NCBI GenBank assembly: GCA_049324835.1
Contig: JBMOMT010000011.1
Span: 1 to 64,000 of the forward strand
Length of the DNA: 64,000 nt
Source of the DNA: JBMOMT01 sp049324835
Lineage (GTDB): Bacteria > Chloroflexota > Anaerolineae > CAYNKW01
Reading direction: 5' to 3'
Below are positions 47,790-55,948 of this stretch, piece by piece. The position numbers and the translations under genes were made by a program. Below the pieces are notes generated by a model that did not search any database, was not told where the DNA came from, and saw only the letters and a list, made by a program, of their open reading frames with translations. How positions within the stretch are numbered: position 1 is the first letter of the stretch; every line of letters starts with the position of its first letter.

Positions 47790-47826
47790 AAAAAGCCCCT
47801 GCCGGTGCATCGGCAGGGGCCTTTTC
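47790..47826 (-). terminator. Terminator of gdhA
   Basis: Read on the minus strand, GGCCCCTGCCG pairs with CGGCAGGGGC around a short loop, followed by TTTTTG. It abuts the flp terminator, forming a convergent pair. Confidence 0.75.
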
Positions 47827-47856
47827 AGTGCAGCGTGTCGAGCGTACGTTGGTCGA

Positions 47857-49107
47857 TCAGACCCAGCCGCGCAGTTTGGCTGCTTCGGCCACGCGGGCCA
47901 CGGACACAGCGTAGGCTCCCAGGCGATTGTGAACGTTGTGCTTTTTGGCCGCGTTGTGCACGGCGTGGAAGGCGGCGGTCATCTTTTTGTCCAGTTTTTC
48001 GTAGACCTCGTCTTCCTCCCAATAAAAGTCGTAGGCGTTTTGTACCTGCTCAAAGTAGGAGACGGTCACACCGCCGGCGTTGCACAAAAAGTCGGGGATG
48101 ACATAGACGCCATTTTTGTGCAGGATGACATCGGCCTCCGGGGTGGTGGGGCCATTGGCCAGTTCGGCAACGATCTTGGCCTTGACCTTGCCGGCATTCC
48201 AATTGCCGATCTGGTTTTCCAGCGCCGCCGGGATGAGGATATCAACGTCGAGCTCCAACAAGGCTTCGTTGGTGATCTCTTGGCAGCCGGGGTAACCCAC
48301 CACGGAACGGGTACGGTTCTTGTGAGCCATCACTGCGTCATAATCGAGACCGTCGGCCTTGTAGATGCCACCTTTAGAGTCGGACACGGCCACCACGGTG
48401 CAGCCAAACATCTCGATGACGAGTTTGTGGGCAAACTGACCGGCGTTGCCGTAGCCCTGGATGGCCACCTTTGCACCCTTGAGCTTTAGCCCCAACACCT
48501 TGGCCGCCTCGCGAATGGTGTACATACCGCCGCGAGCCGTGGCGTCGCCACGGCCGGCCGAGCCGCCCAGCGGGATGGGCTTGCCGGTGATCACACCCGG
48601 CGCGTTAAACCCAACCATCTTGGAGTATTCGTCTACCATCCAGGCCATGATCTGCGGCGTGGTGTAGACATCGGGTGCGGGCACATCGACCTCGGGGCCG
48701 ATATAGTGGCCGACGGCGCGGACATAGCCGCGGCTGAGGCGCTCCAACTCGCCCATCGACATCTCTTTGGGGTTGCAGATCACGCCACCCTTGCCGCCGC
48801 CCAGGGGAATATCCACCACAGAGGTCTTCCAGGTCATCCAGGCCGCCAGCGCGCGCACGGTGTCGATGGTCTCATCGGGGTGAAAGCGCAGGCCGCCCTT
48901 CGTAGGACCGCGGGCATCGTTGTACTGGACGCGAAAACCCTTGAACACCTTGACCGTTCCATCGTCCATACGAACGGGGATGGTCACGTGGAACTCGCGC
49001 ATGGGCTCGCGCAGCAGGGCATGCGTCGCCGGATCCAGACCCAGGATCTCGGCGCACTCGTCCAACTGCGCCTGGGCGATCTTGAAGGGGTTTAGTTCTG
49101 TGGACAT
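47857..49107 (-). CDS. gdhA: Glutamate dehydrogenase (Glu/Leu/Phe/Val dehydrogenase family)
   Basis: A 416-residue dehydrogenase converting glutamate to 2-oxoglutarate and ammonia. PTKGGLRFHP and VDIPLGGGKGGV hold the substrate-binding residues with the catalytic Lys; the Rossmann part has VAIQGYGNAGQFAH, an NAD(P)-binding GxGxxG variant; ALENQIG and ELANGPTTPEAD are further landmarks. The size fits the hexameric 410-420-residue class of archaeal/thermophile type. GGAGAAACGA precedes ATG 49107. A promoter lies at 49329-49324, with a 210-base leader that can form alternative hairpins. Confidence 0.94.
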   Translation of the reverse strand: MSTELNPFKIAQAQLDECAEILGLDPATHALLREPMREFHVTIPVRMDDGTVKVFKGFRVQYNDARGPTKGGLRFHPDETIDTVRALAAWMTWKTSVVDIPLGGGKGGVICNPKEMSMGELERLSRGYVRAVGHYIGPEVDVPAPDVYTTPQIMAWMVDEYSKMVGFNAPGVITGKPIPLGGSAGRGDATARGGMYTIREAAKVLGLKLKGAKVAIQGYGNAGQFAHKLVIEMFGCTVVAVSDSKGGIYKADGLDYDAVMAHKNRTRSVVGYPGCQEITNEALLELDVDILIPAALENQIGNWNAGKVKAKIVAELANGPTTPEADVILHKNGVYVIPDFLCNAGGVTVSYFEQVQNAYDFYWEEDEVYEKLDKKMTAAFHAVHNAAKKHNVHNRLGAYAVSVARVAEAAKLRGWV

Positions 49108-49323
49108 TTCGTTTCTCCTTGCTTGATATGTTTGGGATTGGATGACCCCCTCTGGTAAAAAAGGCCGGGGTCATTGGCCTGCTGTGGCTGAGGTTAACGT
49201 GAGGGAAATCTCGATCTGACATCACCTCCTCGTGATGCATCATCTGGGCTGCTGCAGCTCATTCGTGCCTGGTTCGTTATCGTTCACACATCTTATTGTG
49301 GGTGATTTCACATAGCGGGTCGC
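49108..49323 (-). promoter_or_regulatory. Long gdhA leader with alternative hairpins
   Basis: On the minus strand the leader contains GGCC-AATGACCCC-GGCC followed by six T (terminator-like, 49155-49180 region) and, overlapping it, ATGACCCC pairing with GGGGTCAT (49141-49176 region). The two structures exclude each other. A GAGGAGGTG ribosome site and open frame start further upstream but run into gdhA, so a true leader peptide is not clear. Confidence 0.3.
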
Positions 49324-49352
49324 ATTATAGCACACAACCACATTTGGGGCAA
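49324..49352 (-). promoter_or_regulatory. Promoter of gdhA
   Basis: Minus strand: TTGCCC (49352-49347), 17 bases, TATAAT (49329-49324), with TGTGC just before the -10. Confidence 0.65.
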
Positions 49353-49365
49353 GCGCGCCGTTTTC

Positions 49366-50808
49366 TCAGGGTTGGCGACGTATGGCCGCGAGTTGCTCCT
49401 GAAGCAGTTGCTGCACCAGTTGTGGGTTGGCTTTACCCCGCGAAGCACGCATCACCTGGCCCATGAGAAACTGGAGGATGGTTGTTTTGCCATCCAGGTA
49501 CTGCCGGACGGCATCCGGTTGCTGGCGCAGGGTTTCGGCCACCAGGGTTGCCAGGGCATCGGTGTCGCTGATCTGAGCCAGTCCTCGTTGAGCCACGATG
49601 TCCGCCGGTGGTGTGCCGCTCTGGAACATGAGGCTCAAGATTTCGCGGGCGGTGGACATGGTGATGGTCTTTTTTTCCACCAACGTCAGCAGTTCGGCCA
49701 GGGCCTGAGGGCTGATGCGTAGCACGTCGATCTCGACGCCGGCCTGGTTCATCTGGCAAAAGATGTCGCCGATGATCCAGTTGGCCACGATCTTGGGCTG
49801 CGGAAAGGCTGCCGCACAATCCTCAAAATATCGCGCCACCGCCTTTTCGGCCACCAGCACCTCGGCTTCATAGTCGGTGAGGCCATACTGGCGCACAAAA
49901 CGCGCCTTTTTAGCATCCGGCAGTTCCGGCTGTTGGGCCTGGATCTCGGCCACCCATTCACGGCTCACTTGCAGGGGGGAAAGATCGGGCTCTGGAAAGT
50001 AACGATAATCTTCAGCGTGCTCTTTGCTGCGCTGCACCACCGTGATGCCCCGCCGCTCGTCCCAGCCTACCGTTACCTGTGTGACTTTGCCGCCGGAATC
50101 CAGGATACTGGCCTGACGTTGGATCTCATAGTCCAGCGCCAGTTTGACAGCGCGGATGCTGTTGAGGTTCTTGACTTCTACTTTGTCGCCGAATGTCTGG
50201 CTGCCCAGGGGGCGCAGGGACACATTCGGCTCGCAGCGCATGGCCCCTTTTTCCATGTCGCCGCTGCTCACCCCCAGATAGCGCAGAATGGCGCGCAGCT
50301 TGATGAGGTACTGCCGCGCCGCCTCACCACTGCGAATATCCGGCCCGGTGACGATCTCGAGCAGTGGGATGCCGGCCCGATTATAATCGATCAGACTGCC
50401 CGTTTCAGAGTGGGCCAGCCTGCCGGTGTCTTCTTCCAGATGGGCGCGGGTGATGCCAACGCGCTGAGACTGGCCCTCCACCTGGAACTCGAGCCAGCCG
50501 TCGCGGCACAGCGGCAGCTCGTATTGTGATATCTGGTAGCCTTTGGGTAGATCGGGGTAGTGATAGTTTTTGCGGGCAAACACCGAATACTCGGCAATGT
50601 GGCAATTCAGCGCCAGGCCGGTCATGATGGCGTAGGCCACCGCCTGACGGTTGATCACCGGCAACACGCCCGGCAGGCCCAGACACACCGGGCAAACGTG
50701 CGTGTTGGGCGACCGGCCAAAAATGCTGGCGTCGCACGCGCAAAACATCTTGGAGTGGGTCTGAAGTTGCACGTGCACTTCTATGCCGATGACGGCTTCG
50801 TACTTCAC
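49366..50808 (-). CDS. gatB: Aspartyl/glutamyl-tRNA amidotransferase subunit B
   Basis: A 480-residue GatB subunit that, with GatA and GatC, converts Glu-tRNA(Gln)/Asp-tRNA(Asn) to the amidated forms. Motifs include YEAVIGIEVHVQLQTHSKMFC, CPVCLGLPGVLPV, HYPDLPKGYQISQ, GSLIDYNRAGIPLLEIV and DYRYFPEPDL; the tail domain (ANWIIGDIF..., MGQVMRASRGKANP) is complete. GTG 50808 with CAGGAGAAGAGT upstream fits the family start; an open frame upstream to 50874 has no similarity. gatA and gatC are not adjacent, as is usual in many bacteria with dispersed gat genes. Confidence 0.95.
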   Translation of the reverse strand: MKYEAVIGIEVHVQLQTHSKMFCACDASIFGRSPNTHVCPVCLGLPGVLPVINRQAVAYAIMTGLALNCHIAEYSVFARKNYHYPDLPKGYQISQYELPLCRDGWLEFQVEGQSQRVGITRAHLEEDTGRLAHSETGSLIDYNRAGIPLLEIVTGPDIRSGEAARQYLIKLRAILRYLGVSSGDMEKGAMRCEPNVSLRPLGSQTFGDKVEVKNLNSIRAVKLALDYEIQRQASILDSGGKVTQVTVGWDERRGITVVQRSKEHAEDYRYFPEPDLSPLQVSREWVAEIQAQQPELPDAKKARFVRQYGLTDYEAEVLVAEKAVARYFEDCAAAFPQPKIVANWIIGDIFCQMNQAGVEIDVLRISPQALAELLTLVEKKTITMSTAREILSLMFQSGTPPADIVAQRGLAQISDTDALATLVAETLRQQPDAVRQYLDGKTTILQFLMGQVMRASRGKANPQLVQQLLQEQLAAIRRQP

Positions 50809-50935
50809 ACTCTTCTCCTGGTTGTGCAATGGATGACCGGGGACTATTGTAACATAGCCCCCGGCAAAAGGCAATCGGGCCTTCCGGCCTCGACAGGGCG
50901 ATGGTATTCTCGCCAGGCAGTGTCACTCGGGCATC

Positions 50936-50964
50936 TTGACAGAAATCGTTTGCCCGGATAGAAT
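50936..50964 (+). promoter_or_regulatory. Near-consensus promoter, probably the original plsY promoter
   Basis: TTGACA (50936-50941), 17-base spacer, TAGAAT (50959-50964): five of six and six of six matches to the sigma70 boxes with ideal spacing. It faces the tylF-like gene and plsY, now 1.1 kb downstream. Confidence 0.75.
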
Positions 50965-51043
50965 TCAAATCAACGCTGCACCCGCAACCTGGCCCGTGTC
51001 AGGGTGTTTCAGTTGAGAGACGGCGAGTTTTGGCCGTTCCTTA

Positions 51044-51175
51044 GGATCCGTAAAAACATAAATTCCCGTGTCACCCTGAGCGCAGCGAAAGGTCTCGTTC
51101 TACTCAAACGGGATTCTTTGCGCCCTTACAGGCGCTCAGAATGACAGTGACGGAAGTTATTCTTTTGCAGACCCT
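51044..51175 (-). repeat. 132-bp dispersed repeat, copy 2 (inside the cassette)
   Basis: Inverted relative to copy 1 at 41345-41476, same length and 122/132 identical. It ends 37 bases before the methyltransferase start. Confidence 0.85.
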
Positions 51176-51212
51176 TACAATCGCAGTTGGGCAGCCTACG
51201 GCAAGTTCTGTC

Positions 51213-51971
51213 ATGAAATCAGTCAAACGTACTATTAGACAACTTGTTCGAAGATTCGGCTATGACATAGTCCCTTTTCGTGAAGAAAGGGAGTGGCCGC
51301 CGGATTTTGGGAAAGACGAGATCCAAATCATCCGGTCAGTCCGGCCATATACGATGACAAGCCCAGAAAGGCTTTGTGCACTCATTCAAGCTGTAAAGTA
51401 CGTGGTACAGAATGACATTGAAGGTGACATAGTCGAGTGCGGGGTATGGAAAGGTGGTTCGATGATGACCGTTGCGATGACTCTTAAAAGGCTCGGTTCT
51501 CAAAGAGATCTGTATCTTTTTGATACCTTTGAAGGAATGACGAAACCCAGCGATAAAGATGTTTCTTACAGAGGCACGTCAGCCTCTCATAAGTTTGAGC
51601 GACTGGCCACGGATGATGATGTTTCAGATTGGGCACGAGCCTCACTGCAAGATGTGACGAAAGCAATGTACAGCACTGGTTATGATCCTGCACGCATTCA
51701 TTTTATCAAAGGTAAGGTGGAAGAAACGATCCCGGTTAATGCACCAAAGCTCATATCACTTCTCCGACTTGACACAGATTGGTACGAGTCTACCGCACAC
51801 GAACTCGTACATCTATTCCCCCGTTTGTCACATCGTGGGGTTCTAATTATAGACGACTATGGTCATTGGCTAGGAGCAAGAAGAGCGGTTGATGAATATA
51901 TCGCTGAGAATAAATTATGCATTCTTCTCAACAGAATTGATTACACTGGACGAATAGGCATAAAACTGTAG
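51213..51971 (+). CDS. TylF/MycF-type SAM-dependent O-methyltransferase
   Basis: A 252-residue methyltransferase. GDIVECGVWKGGSMMTVAM is the SAM-binding glycine-rich segment of the TylF family; LYLFDTFEGMTKPSD, LLRLDTDWYESTAHELVHLFPRL and GVLIIDDYGHW supply the acidic metal ligands. TylF/MycF enzymes O-methylate sugar hydroxyls; here a surface-glycan sugar is a plausible target. Its base composition is clearly lower in GC (about 45 %) than the neighbours and codon choice is different, a sign of transfer. ATG 51213 fits the family start but lacks a clear Shine-Dalgarno. An attC-like site begins 10 bases after the stop codon. Confidence 0.82.
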   Translation: MKSVKRTIRQLVRRFGYDIVPFREEREWPPDFGKDEIQIIRSVRPYTMTSPERLCALIQAVKYVVQNDIEGDIVECGVWKGGSMMTVAMTLKRLGSQRDLYLFDTFEGMTKPSDKDVSYRGTSASHKFERLATDDDVSDWARASLQDVTKAMYSTGYDPARIHFIKGKVEETIPVNAPKLISLLRLDTDWYESTAHELVHLFPRLSHRGVLIIDDYGHWLGARRAVDEYIAENKLCILLNRIDYTGRIGIKL

Positions 51972-51980
51972 GATTTGGCC

Positions 51981-52050
51981 GCCTAACAAAGCGCTCCTGA
52001 CCGCCATTCCGCTGGCGCTCCATAGCGGCAGGTGAGCTTGGCCGTTAGAT
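51981..52050 (+). repeat. attC-like integron recombination site
   Basis: R'' GCCTAAC (51981-51987, consensus RYYYAAC) and R' GTTAGAT (52044-52050, consensus GTTRRRY) enclose 56 bases. The strand can fold: CTAAC with GTTAG, then GCTC with GAGC, CTG with CAG, and CCGC with GCGG, leaving unpaired bases between the blocks as in true attC sites. Size (70 bp), position just 3' of a gene and orientation all fit a cassette attC. Confidence 0.75.
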
Positions 52051-52070
52051 AGAGAAAGGACACTTGCGCC

Positions 52071-52676
52071 ATGACAACACTCCTCTACGTTGCCACGGCA
52101 GTCATTGGATACCTGCTGGGATCACTGCCCACCGGTTATCTGGTGGGAAAATTGTGGGGCGTCGACGTGCGCCGTCACGGCAGTGGCCGCACCGGCGGCA
52201 CCAACGTGATGCGCGCCGCCGGAGGCCTGGCCGCCGCGCTGACCGTGATCGGGGATGCGTTCAAGGGCCTGTTGGCTGTCGGCGTGGGCGCCGTGCTGGT
52301 GGGCTCGCCAGCAGCCAAGGTGTTGGCCGGTCTGGCAGCACTGGCCGGCCACAACTGGTCGATCTTTTTGGGCTGGCGCGGCGGGGCCGGGGCTATCACC
52401 AACCTGGGCGTGATGTTTGGCTTTTCTCAGACCGTGGTCATCGGCTCGATGTTGGTTGGCCTGGTGGCGCTGATTGCCTGGCGCATGGCCTCTGCCGCGA
52501 CGTTGACCATGGCCTTTGCTGCCTTTCTGGGTTTTGTGGGACTGGCCATCTGGGCTGGTTTTCCATGGGTTTATGCTCTTTACGGCTTTTTTGCCACAGC
52601 CCTGATCACCATCGCCCTGCTGCCCAACATCCGTCGCATCCTGGAAGGCACCGAGCGGCGGCTGGAGCTCAATTGA
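52071..52676 (+). CDS. plsY: Glycerol-3-phosphate acyltransferase PlsY
   Basis: A 201-residue integral membrane acyltransferase using acyl-phosphate to acylate glycerol-3-phosphate, the first step of phospholipid synthesis. The family motifs are GSLPTGYLVGK, GSGRTGGTNVMRAAG (where others have SGNxGAxN) and GHNWSIFLGWRGGAGAITNLG (replacing GxKGVAT). There are about five membrane helices. AAAGGA at 52055-52060 precedes ATG 52071. An attC-like site ends 20 bases upstream of the start, so any transcript from the strong promoter at 50936 must cross the cassette. Confidence 0.88.
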   Translation: MTTLLYVATAVIGYLLGSLPTGYLVGKLWGVDVRRHGSGRTGGTNVMRAAGGLAAALTVIGDAFKGLLAVGVGAVLVGSPAAKVLAGLAALAGHNWSIFLGWRGGAGAITNLGVMFGFSQTVVIGSMLVGLVALIAWRMASAATLTMAFAAFLGFVGLAIWAGFPWVYALYGFFATALITIALLPNIRRILEGTERRLELN

Positions 52677-52685
52677 CGCGCCGCG

Positions 52686-55046
52686 TCACGGGCCGATCTT
52701 TTCCCTCAGCCACGTCCGCCAATCGGCCTCAAAGGTGGCAGCATCGACATCCAGAGCCGTCTCCAGCCAGTCTGCCAGCGACTCGGCGCCGGCCAGCGTT
52801 TGTAGCAGGGCGGGATACACCTGAGGCCCATATTGCTCACCGGCGTAGGCCACGATCAGAACGGCCTCCAGATAAGCCAGCTCGGCCTTATCCTGCTCCC
52901 ACCCTTCCGGCGGCGTGTAGGCAGGCAGCGAGCCAGCCTCGAACAGCCATCCTAACTCCGAAAACGTCGGCAGGCTATCGAGCTGCATCGCTGACAAAAG
53001 TGAGCCCCAGTATTGGCTCCCAAGCCAATACTGGGCAAAGGGCCCCTCGAACAGGCTGGTGTCTTCTGTGAGCCACAATTGCCACATACCCAGTGTAATG
53101 TCCCACCATATCGCCCGGTTGCCGTCGGGCGGCGCTTGGGCGCCGGCGGGAACAATGTCTGCGCGCTCGAGCAGCACACGGCTGGCAGCACTCCAGAGAT
53201 AACTGCCGCCGGGCTCGTCGCGCCTGGTGGAAAGAAAAGGCGACACCATGTAGGCATCCACCGTCTGTTGACCCACCGGGCCCAACGTGTTCAGGTTGGT
53301 GATCTGGATCCTCACCCGTTCACCGGCCGGCAGGCTATCCCCCAGGCTGGCAGCAAGCTGCCGGTAACGCGCCTCCAGCAGCACCAGCTCACGCAGCATA
53401 AAATCCACCTCGCGCTCGTAACACACGATGACAAAGTGCTCGCTGGTGAGGGTGGTCATGTCGCCCAGGTAACGGCCCAACGGTAAGGTGTGCCGCCAGA
53501 CACCTTCTATCTCTCTAAAGAACTCGACGCGCCGGTAACGCCCACCTGCCAGATCGGTATAGGACACCTCGGCCCAACTCACATCCTCGTCGAGTTGTTC
53601 CCAGCTTTGTACCACCGGTTGGGCCAGCGGCGCCGCTGGATCATAGGACGAGGTCAGAGAGGGCCACGCTTGAAAGGCCGCTTGTTTTTGAGCGTACCAG
53701 GAGCCCGAGTTGTTGGCCAGCAGGGCGTTGAAGTGACGCCGCGCCAGCGGCCCGGCCGTCGGGCCGACCAGCGCCGCGGCTTTCCATTCTGTCGTCTGCC
53801 GCTCCAACGCCAGCAGCGCGGCCAGATATTGTCCCCTGTCCACATTCAGACCTTCGAGCCCCACACCCAGAGCCTGTCGCAGCGCAGCGTCCTCGGTATC
53901 GGTCTGCGGCATGGCCGCGTGCAGCGCCTGGATACCTGCAATGCCGTGGGCGGCCATCACCGCATCCAACACGGGCGTGGGCGGCGTCTCGTCGCCTGCC
54001 AGGCCCAGGCGACGCACCGCCCAATTGGCAAATTGGAGCAGCAGATAGGGCTGTCGCTCGGGTTCAACGAAGCCGATAATGGGCCCGGACAGGACCGGGG
54101 TCGCCGGATCGACTCGCAACCAGGTCGTGCCCGAGAGGGATGGCAACGACCGTAGATCGCCGACACGCAAATTCAAGGGGGTCTGTAACGGCGACCGCGA
54201 GACCTGGCCGCCGCGTGCGATCAGGGTGTAGGCCAGCATCCAGGCCAGCTCCCGCTGCTCCTCCGGCATCAACGCCCCATCCTGCCGCACGCCGCGCAGC
54301 CGGGGTGAGGTCAGAGAAAAGCCATGGGGCGGGCGATAGTCGGCGCCGCTTTCGTCGTCGGGTGTGAGCAACACGTTGATCGGTGCATCGGGCGCACAAA
54401 CCAGATCGGCGCACATGGCCGCATACCAGCTTTCCAGTTGCCCGGCCATCCAATCGACGGTGGGTTCGTCGCGGGTGAGGTATTTGAAAACAAAGTGCTC
54501 CGTCTGTCGACTGCGCTGGTTGCCAAAATACTCCCGGCGCGCGCCGCCGCGCAGCCAATGGCCATCGTCCTGGCGATAAAACTGCACCCGGCGATAGATG
54601 CCATCCTCCCAGGCCCAGGCCAGCTCCGCCCAGGTGCGATCCGGCGCCGGCAGCCAGCCAGCGCCCACGATGGCCAGCTCGGCCTCCTGGCCCGGTTCCC
54701 GATGCGCCCCCCAGATCGCCCCCGCCGTGGACAGTTCGACCCTTTGTTCCTGGCGGCTGTACCAACCCTGGTCGTCCTGATCCTGGAGCGAGAGAAAGGT
54801 CTGGAAATCACCCTGGCGTATCGCCTGAGCCTCCAGGTTGGCCGCTGCCCGCAACTCGCGCTTGAGGCGCTCGGCTCCCCGGTACACACGCTGCCAGAAC
54901 AGCCCGGCTGCGATGCCGCCGCCGAGCAAGATCAGGATCAGAACCAGCGTCAGGAATCGCCACGGCAGAGACCGTTTCTGGGATGGCTCCGGAAACACGG
55001 CCCAATCGTCTTCGGCTTCCACCTGCCAGTTAAAATCGACACTCAC
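52686..55046 (-). CDS. Membrane-anchored protein with two peptidase-MA-like halves, no HExxH
   Basis: A 786-residue protein of unrecognised function. One membrane helix (about 28-50, FLTLVLILILLGGGIAAGLFW) follows an acidic/basic cytoplasmic start. Two homologous halves are visible: TWAELAWAWEDGIYRRVQFYRQDDGHWLRG...YFG...TEHFVFKYL in the first and SWAEVSYTDLAGGRYRRVEFFREIEGVWRH...YLGDMTTLTSEHFVIVCY in the second. The SEHF/TEHF strand and the layout after it resemble gluzincin peptidase-MA-like proteins, but neither half contains HExxH, so catalysis is unlikely. GTG 55046 is the start. It probably displays its domains outside the cell. Downstream of birA, spacing 64 bases. Confidence 0.7.
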   Translation of the reverse strand: MSVDFNWQVEAEDDWAVFPEPSQKRSLPWRFLTLVLILILLGGGIAAGLFWQRVYRGAERLKRELRAAANLEAQAIRQGDFQTFLSLQDQDDQGWYSRQEQRVELSTAGAIWGAHREPGQEAELAIVGAGWLPAPDRTWAELAWAWEDGIYRRVQFYRQDDGHWLRGGARREYFGNQRSRQTEHFVFKYLTRDEPTVDWMAGQLESWYAAMCADLVCAPDAPINVLLTPDDESGADYRPPHGFSLTSPRLRGVRQDGALMPEEQRELAWMLAYTLIARGGQVSRSPLQTPLNLRVGDLRSLPSLSGTTWLRVDPATPVLSGPIIGFVEPERQPYLLLQFANWAVRRLGLAGDETPPTPVLDAVMAAHGIAGIQALHAAMPQTDTEDAALRQALGVGLEGLNVDRGQYLAALLALERQTTEWKAAALVGPTAGPLARRHFNALLANNSGSWYAQKQAAFQAWPSLTSSYDPAAPLAQPVVQSWEQLDEDVSWAEVSYTDLAGGRYRRVEFFREIEGVWRHTLPLGRYLGDMTTLTSEHFVIVCYEREVDFMLRELVLLEARYRQLAASLGDSLPAGERVRIQITNLNTLGPVGQQTVDAYMVSPFLSTRRDEPGGSYLWSAASRVLLERADIVPAGAQAPPDGNRAIWWDITLGMWQLWLTEDTSLFEGPFAQYWLGSQYWGSLLSAMQLDSLPTFSELGWLFEAGSLPAYTPPEGWEQDKAELAYLEAVLIVAYAGEQYGPQVYPALLQTLAGAESLADWLETALDVDAATFEADWRTWLREKIGP

Positions 55047-55110
55047 GATAGACCTGCCAGTCTAGTGCTTTGCCGTAATCGCCAGCTTGACTCGTGACGA
55101 ACGATCGTCT

Positions 55111-55947
55111 TTAGCATATACCACCATCTCCGGCGTTTGGTTCACCGGCCGGCCTGTCCTGGCGCAGGGTGACGTCGCCTGCCAGCACCCGCTGCGTGCG
55201 ACCATCGACCTGGCGCACCAGCAGCGCGCCGTCGGCATCCACCCCGACCGCCACACCCGCCAGCACGTGGCCCGTCATCGTCACCCTCACCTCCTGCCCC
55301 AGTGTGATCAGCCTGGCCTGCCACTCGGCGTGAGGTAAAACACCCGCCTGCAGGCGCCGATAGCGGAGCTCGATGCGGCGCAACAAGGCCGTCAGTAATG
55401 CCAGCCGCGACACTTCTCGATCGGTCTCGATCTTGAGACTGGTGGCGGCAGCCATCAACGCCGGCGCGTCGGCAGCGGCAAAATCGACGTTGACGTTGAT
55501 CCCCATGCCCAGCACCACGTAATCCAGCCGCGAGCCAACGACCCCCAACTCGGCCAGCAGGCCGCAGACCTTTTTGCCCTGCATCAACACGTCGTTGGGC
55601 CATTTGACCGCCGCCGACAGGCCGGTGACCTGGGCGATGGCGTCGCACAGCGCCAGTGAGGTGATCATCGTCAACCGCTGGGCCTGATGCGGCGCCAGAA
55701 AGGCTGGCCGGAACAGCAGCGACATCAGCAGACTGCTGCCCGGCGGCGACCACCACTGCCGGGCCAGACGCCCCCGCCCCGCCGACTGGAAATCGGCGAT
55801 CACCAGCGCGCCCTCTGGCGCGCCCGCCTCGGCCAGCTGCCTGGCCTCATCGTTGGTCGAACCCAGACTGGCGTAAAAATGCACGTGCTGGCCCAGCCAG
55901 ACCGTATCCATCGCCTGCCGGATGGACTCTGCCGATAGCTCGCTCAT
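55111..55947 (-). CDS. birA: Biotin-[acetyl-CoA carboxylase] ligase
   Basis: A 278-residue biotin protein ligase lacking the DNA-binding HTH. GSTNDEARQLAEAG, the biotinyl-5'-AMP loop SAGRGRLARQWWSPPGSSLLMSL, and KWPNDVLMQGKKVCGLLAEL with the catalytic Lys are present, followed by GMGINVNV and the C-terminal SH3-like domain. It attaches biotin to the carrier protein of carboxylases. ATG 55947 lies one base after the stop codon of the zinc-ribbon gene, so translation is coupled. Confidence 0.93.
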   Translation of the reverse strand: MSELSAESIRQAMDTVWLGQHVHFYASLGSTNDEARQLAEAGAPEGALVIADFQSAGRGRLARQWWSPPGSSLLMSLLFRPAFLAPHQAQRLTMITSLALCDAIAQVTGLSAAVKWPNDVLMQGKKVCGLLAELGVVGSRLDYVVLGMGINVNVDFAAADAPALMAAATSLKIETDREVSRLALLTALLRRIELRYRRLQAGVLPHAEWQARLITLGQEVRVTMTGHVLAGVAVGVDADGALLVRQVDGRTQRVLAGDVTLRQDRPAGEPNAGDGGIC

Positions 55948-55948
55948 C

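Larger units (their letters stand above)
50809..51212. other. 404-bp region: displaced promoter, cassette boundary and repeat copy 2
   Basis: No gene is supported. It holds a near-consensus plus-strand promoter (50936-50964), a TTGGCCGTT sequence (51030-51038) that recurs at the end of the attC site (52038-52046), and the second copy of the 132-bp repeat (51044-51175). Confidence 0.7.
51037..52044 (+). mobile_element. Putative integron gene cassette (tylF-like gene plus attC)
   Basis: A 1008-bp segment delimited by two TTGGCCGTT sequences (G/TT at 51036/51037 and 52044/52045), the second being the R' core of an attC-like site. It contains one low-GC gene in the orientation expected for a cassette and the 132-bp repeat near its left end. 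No integrase gene is in the window, so this would be a lone cassette away from an integron. The boundary on the left is inferred from the shared 9-mer. Confidence 0.55.

Noticed and set aside
50970..51038. A second, complete attC site at the left edge of the cassette
   Set aside because: Only the TTGGCCGTT half is convincing; no good RYYYAAC partner with pairing arms is seen 60-120 bases upstream, so at most a decayed half-site or a secondary insertion site.
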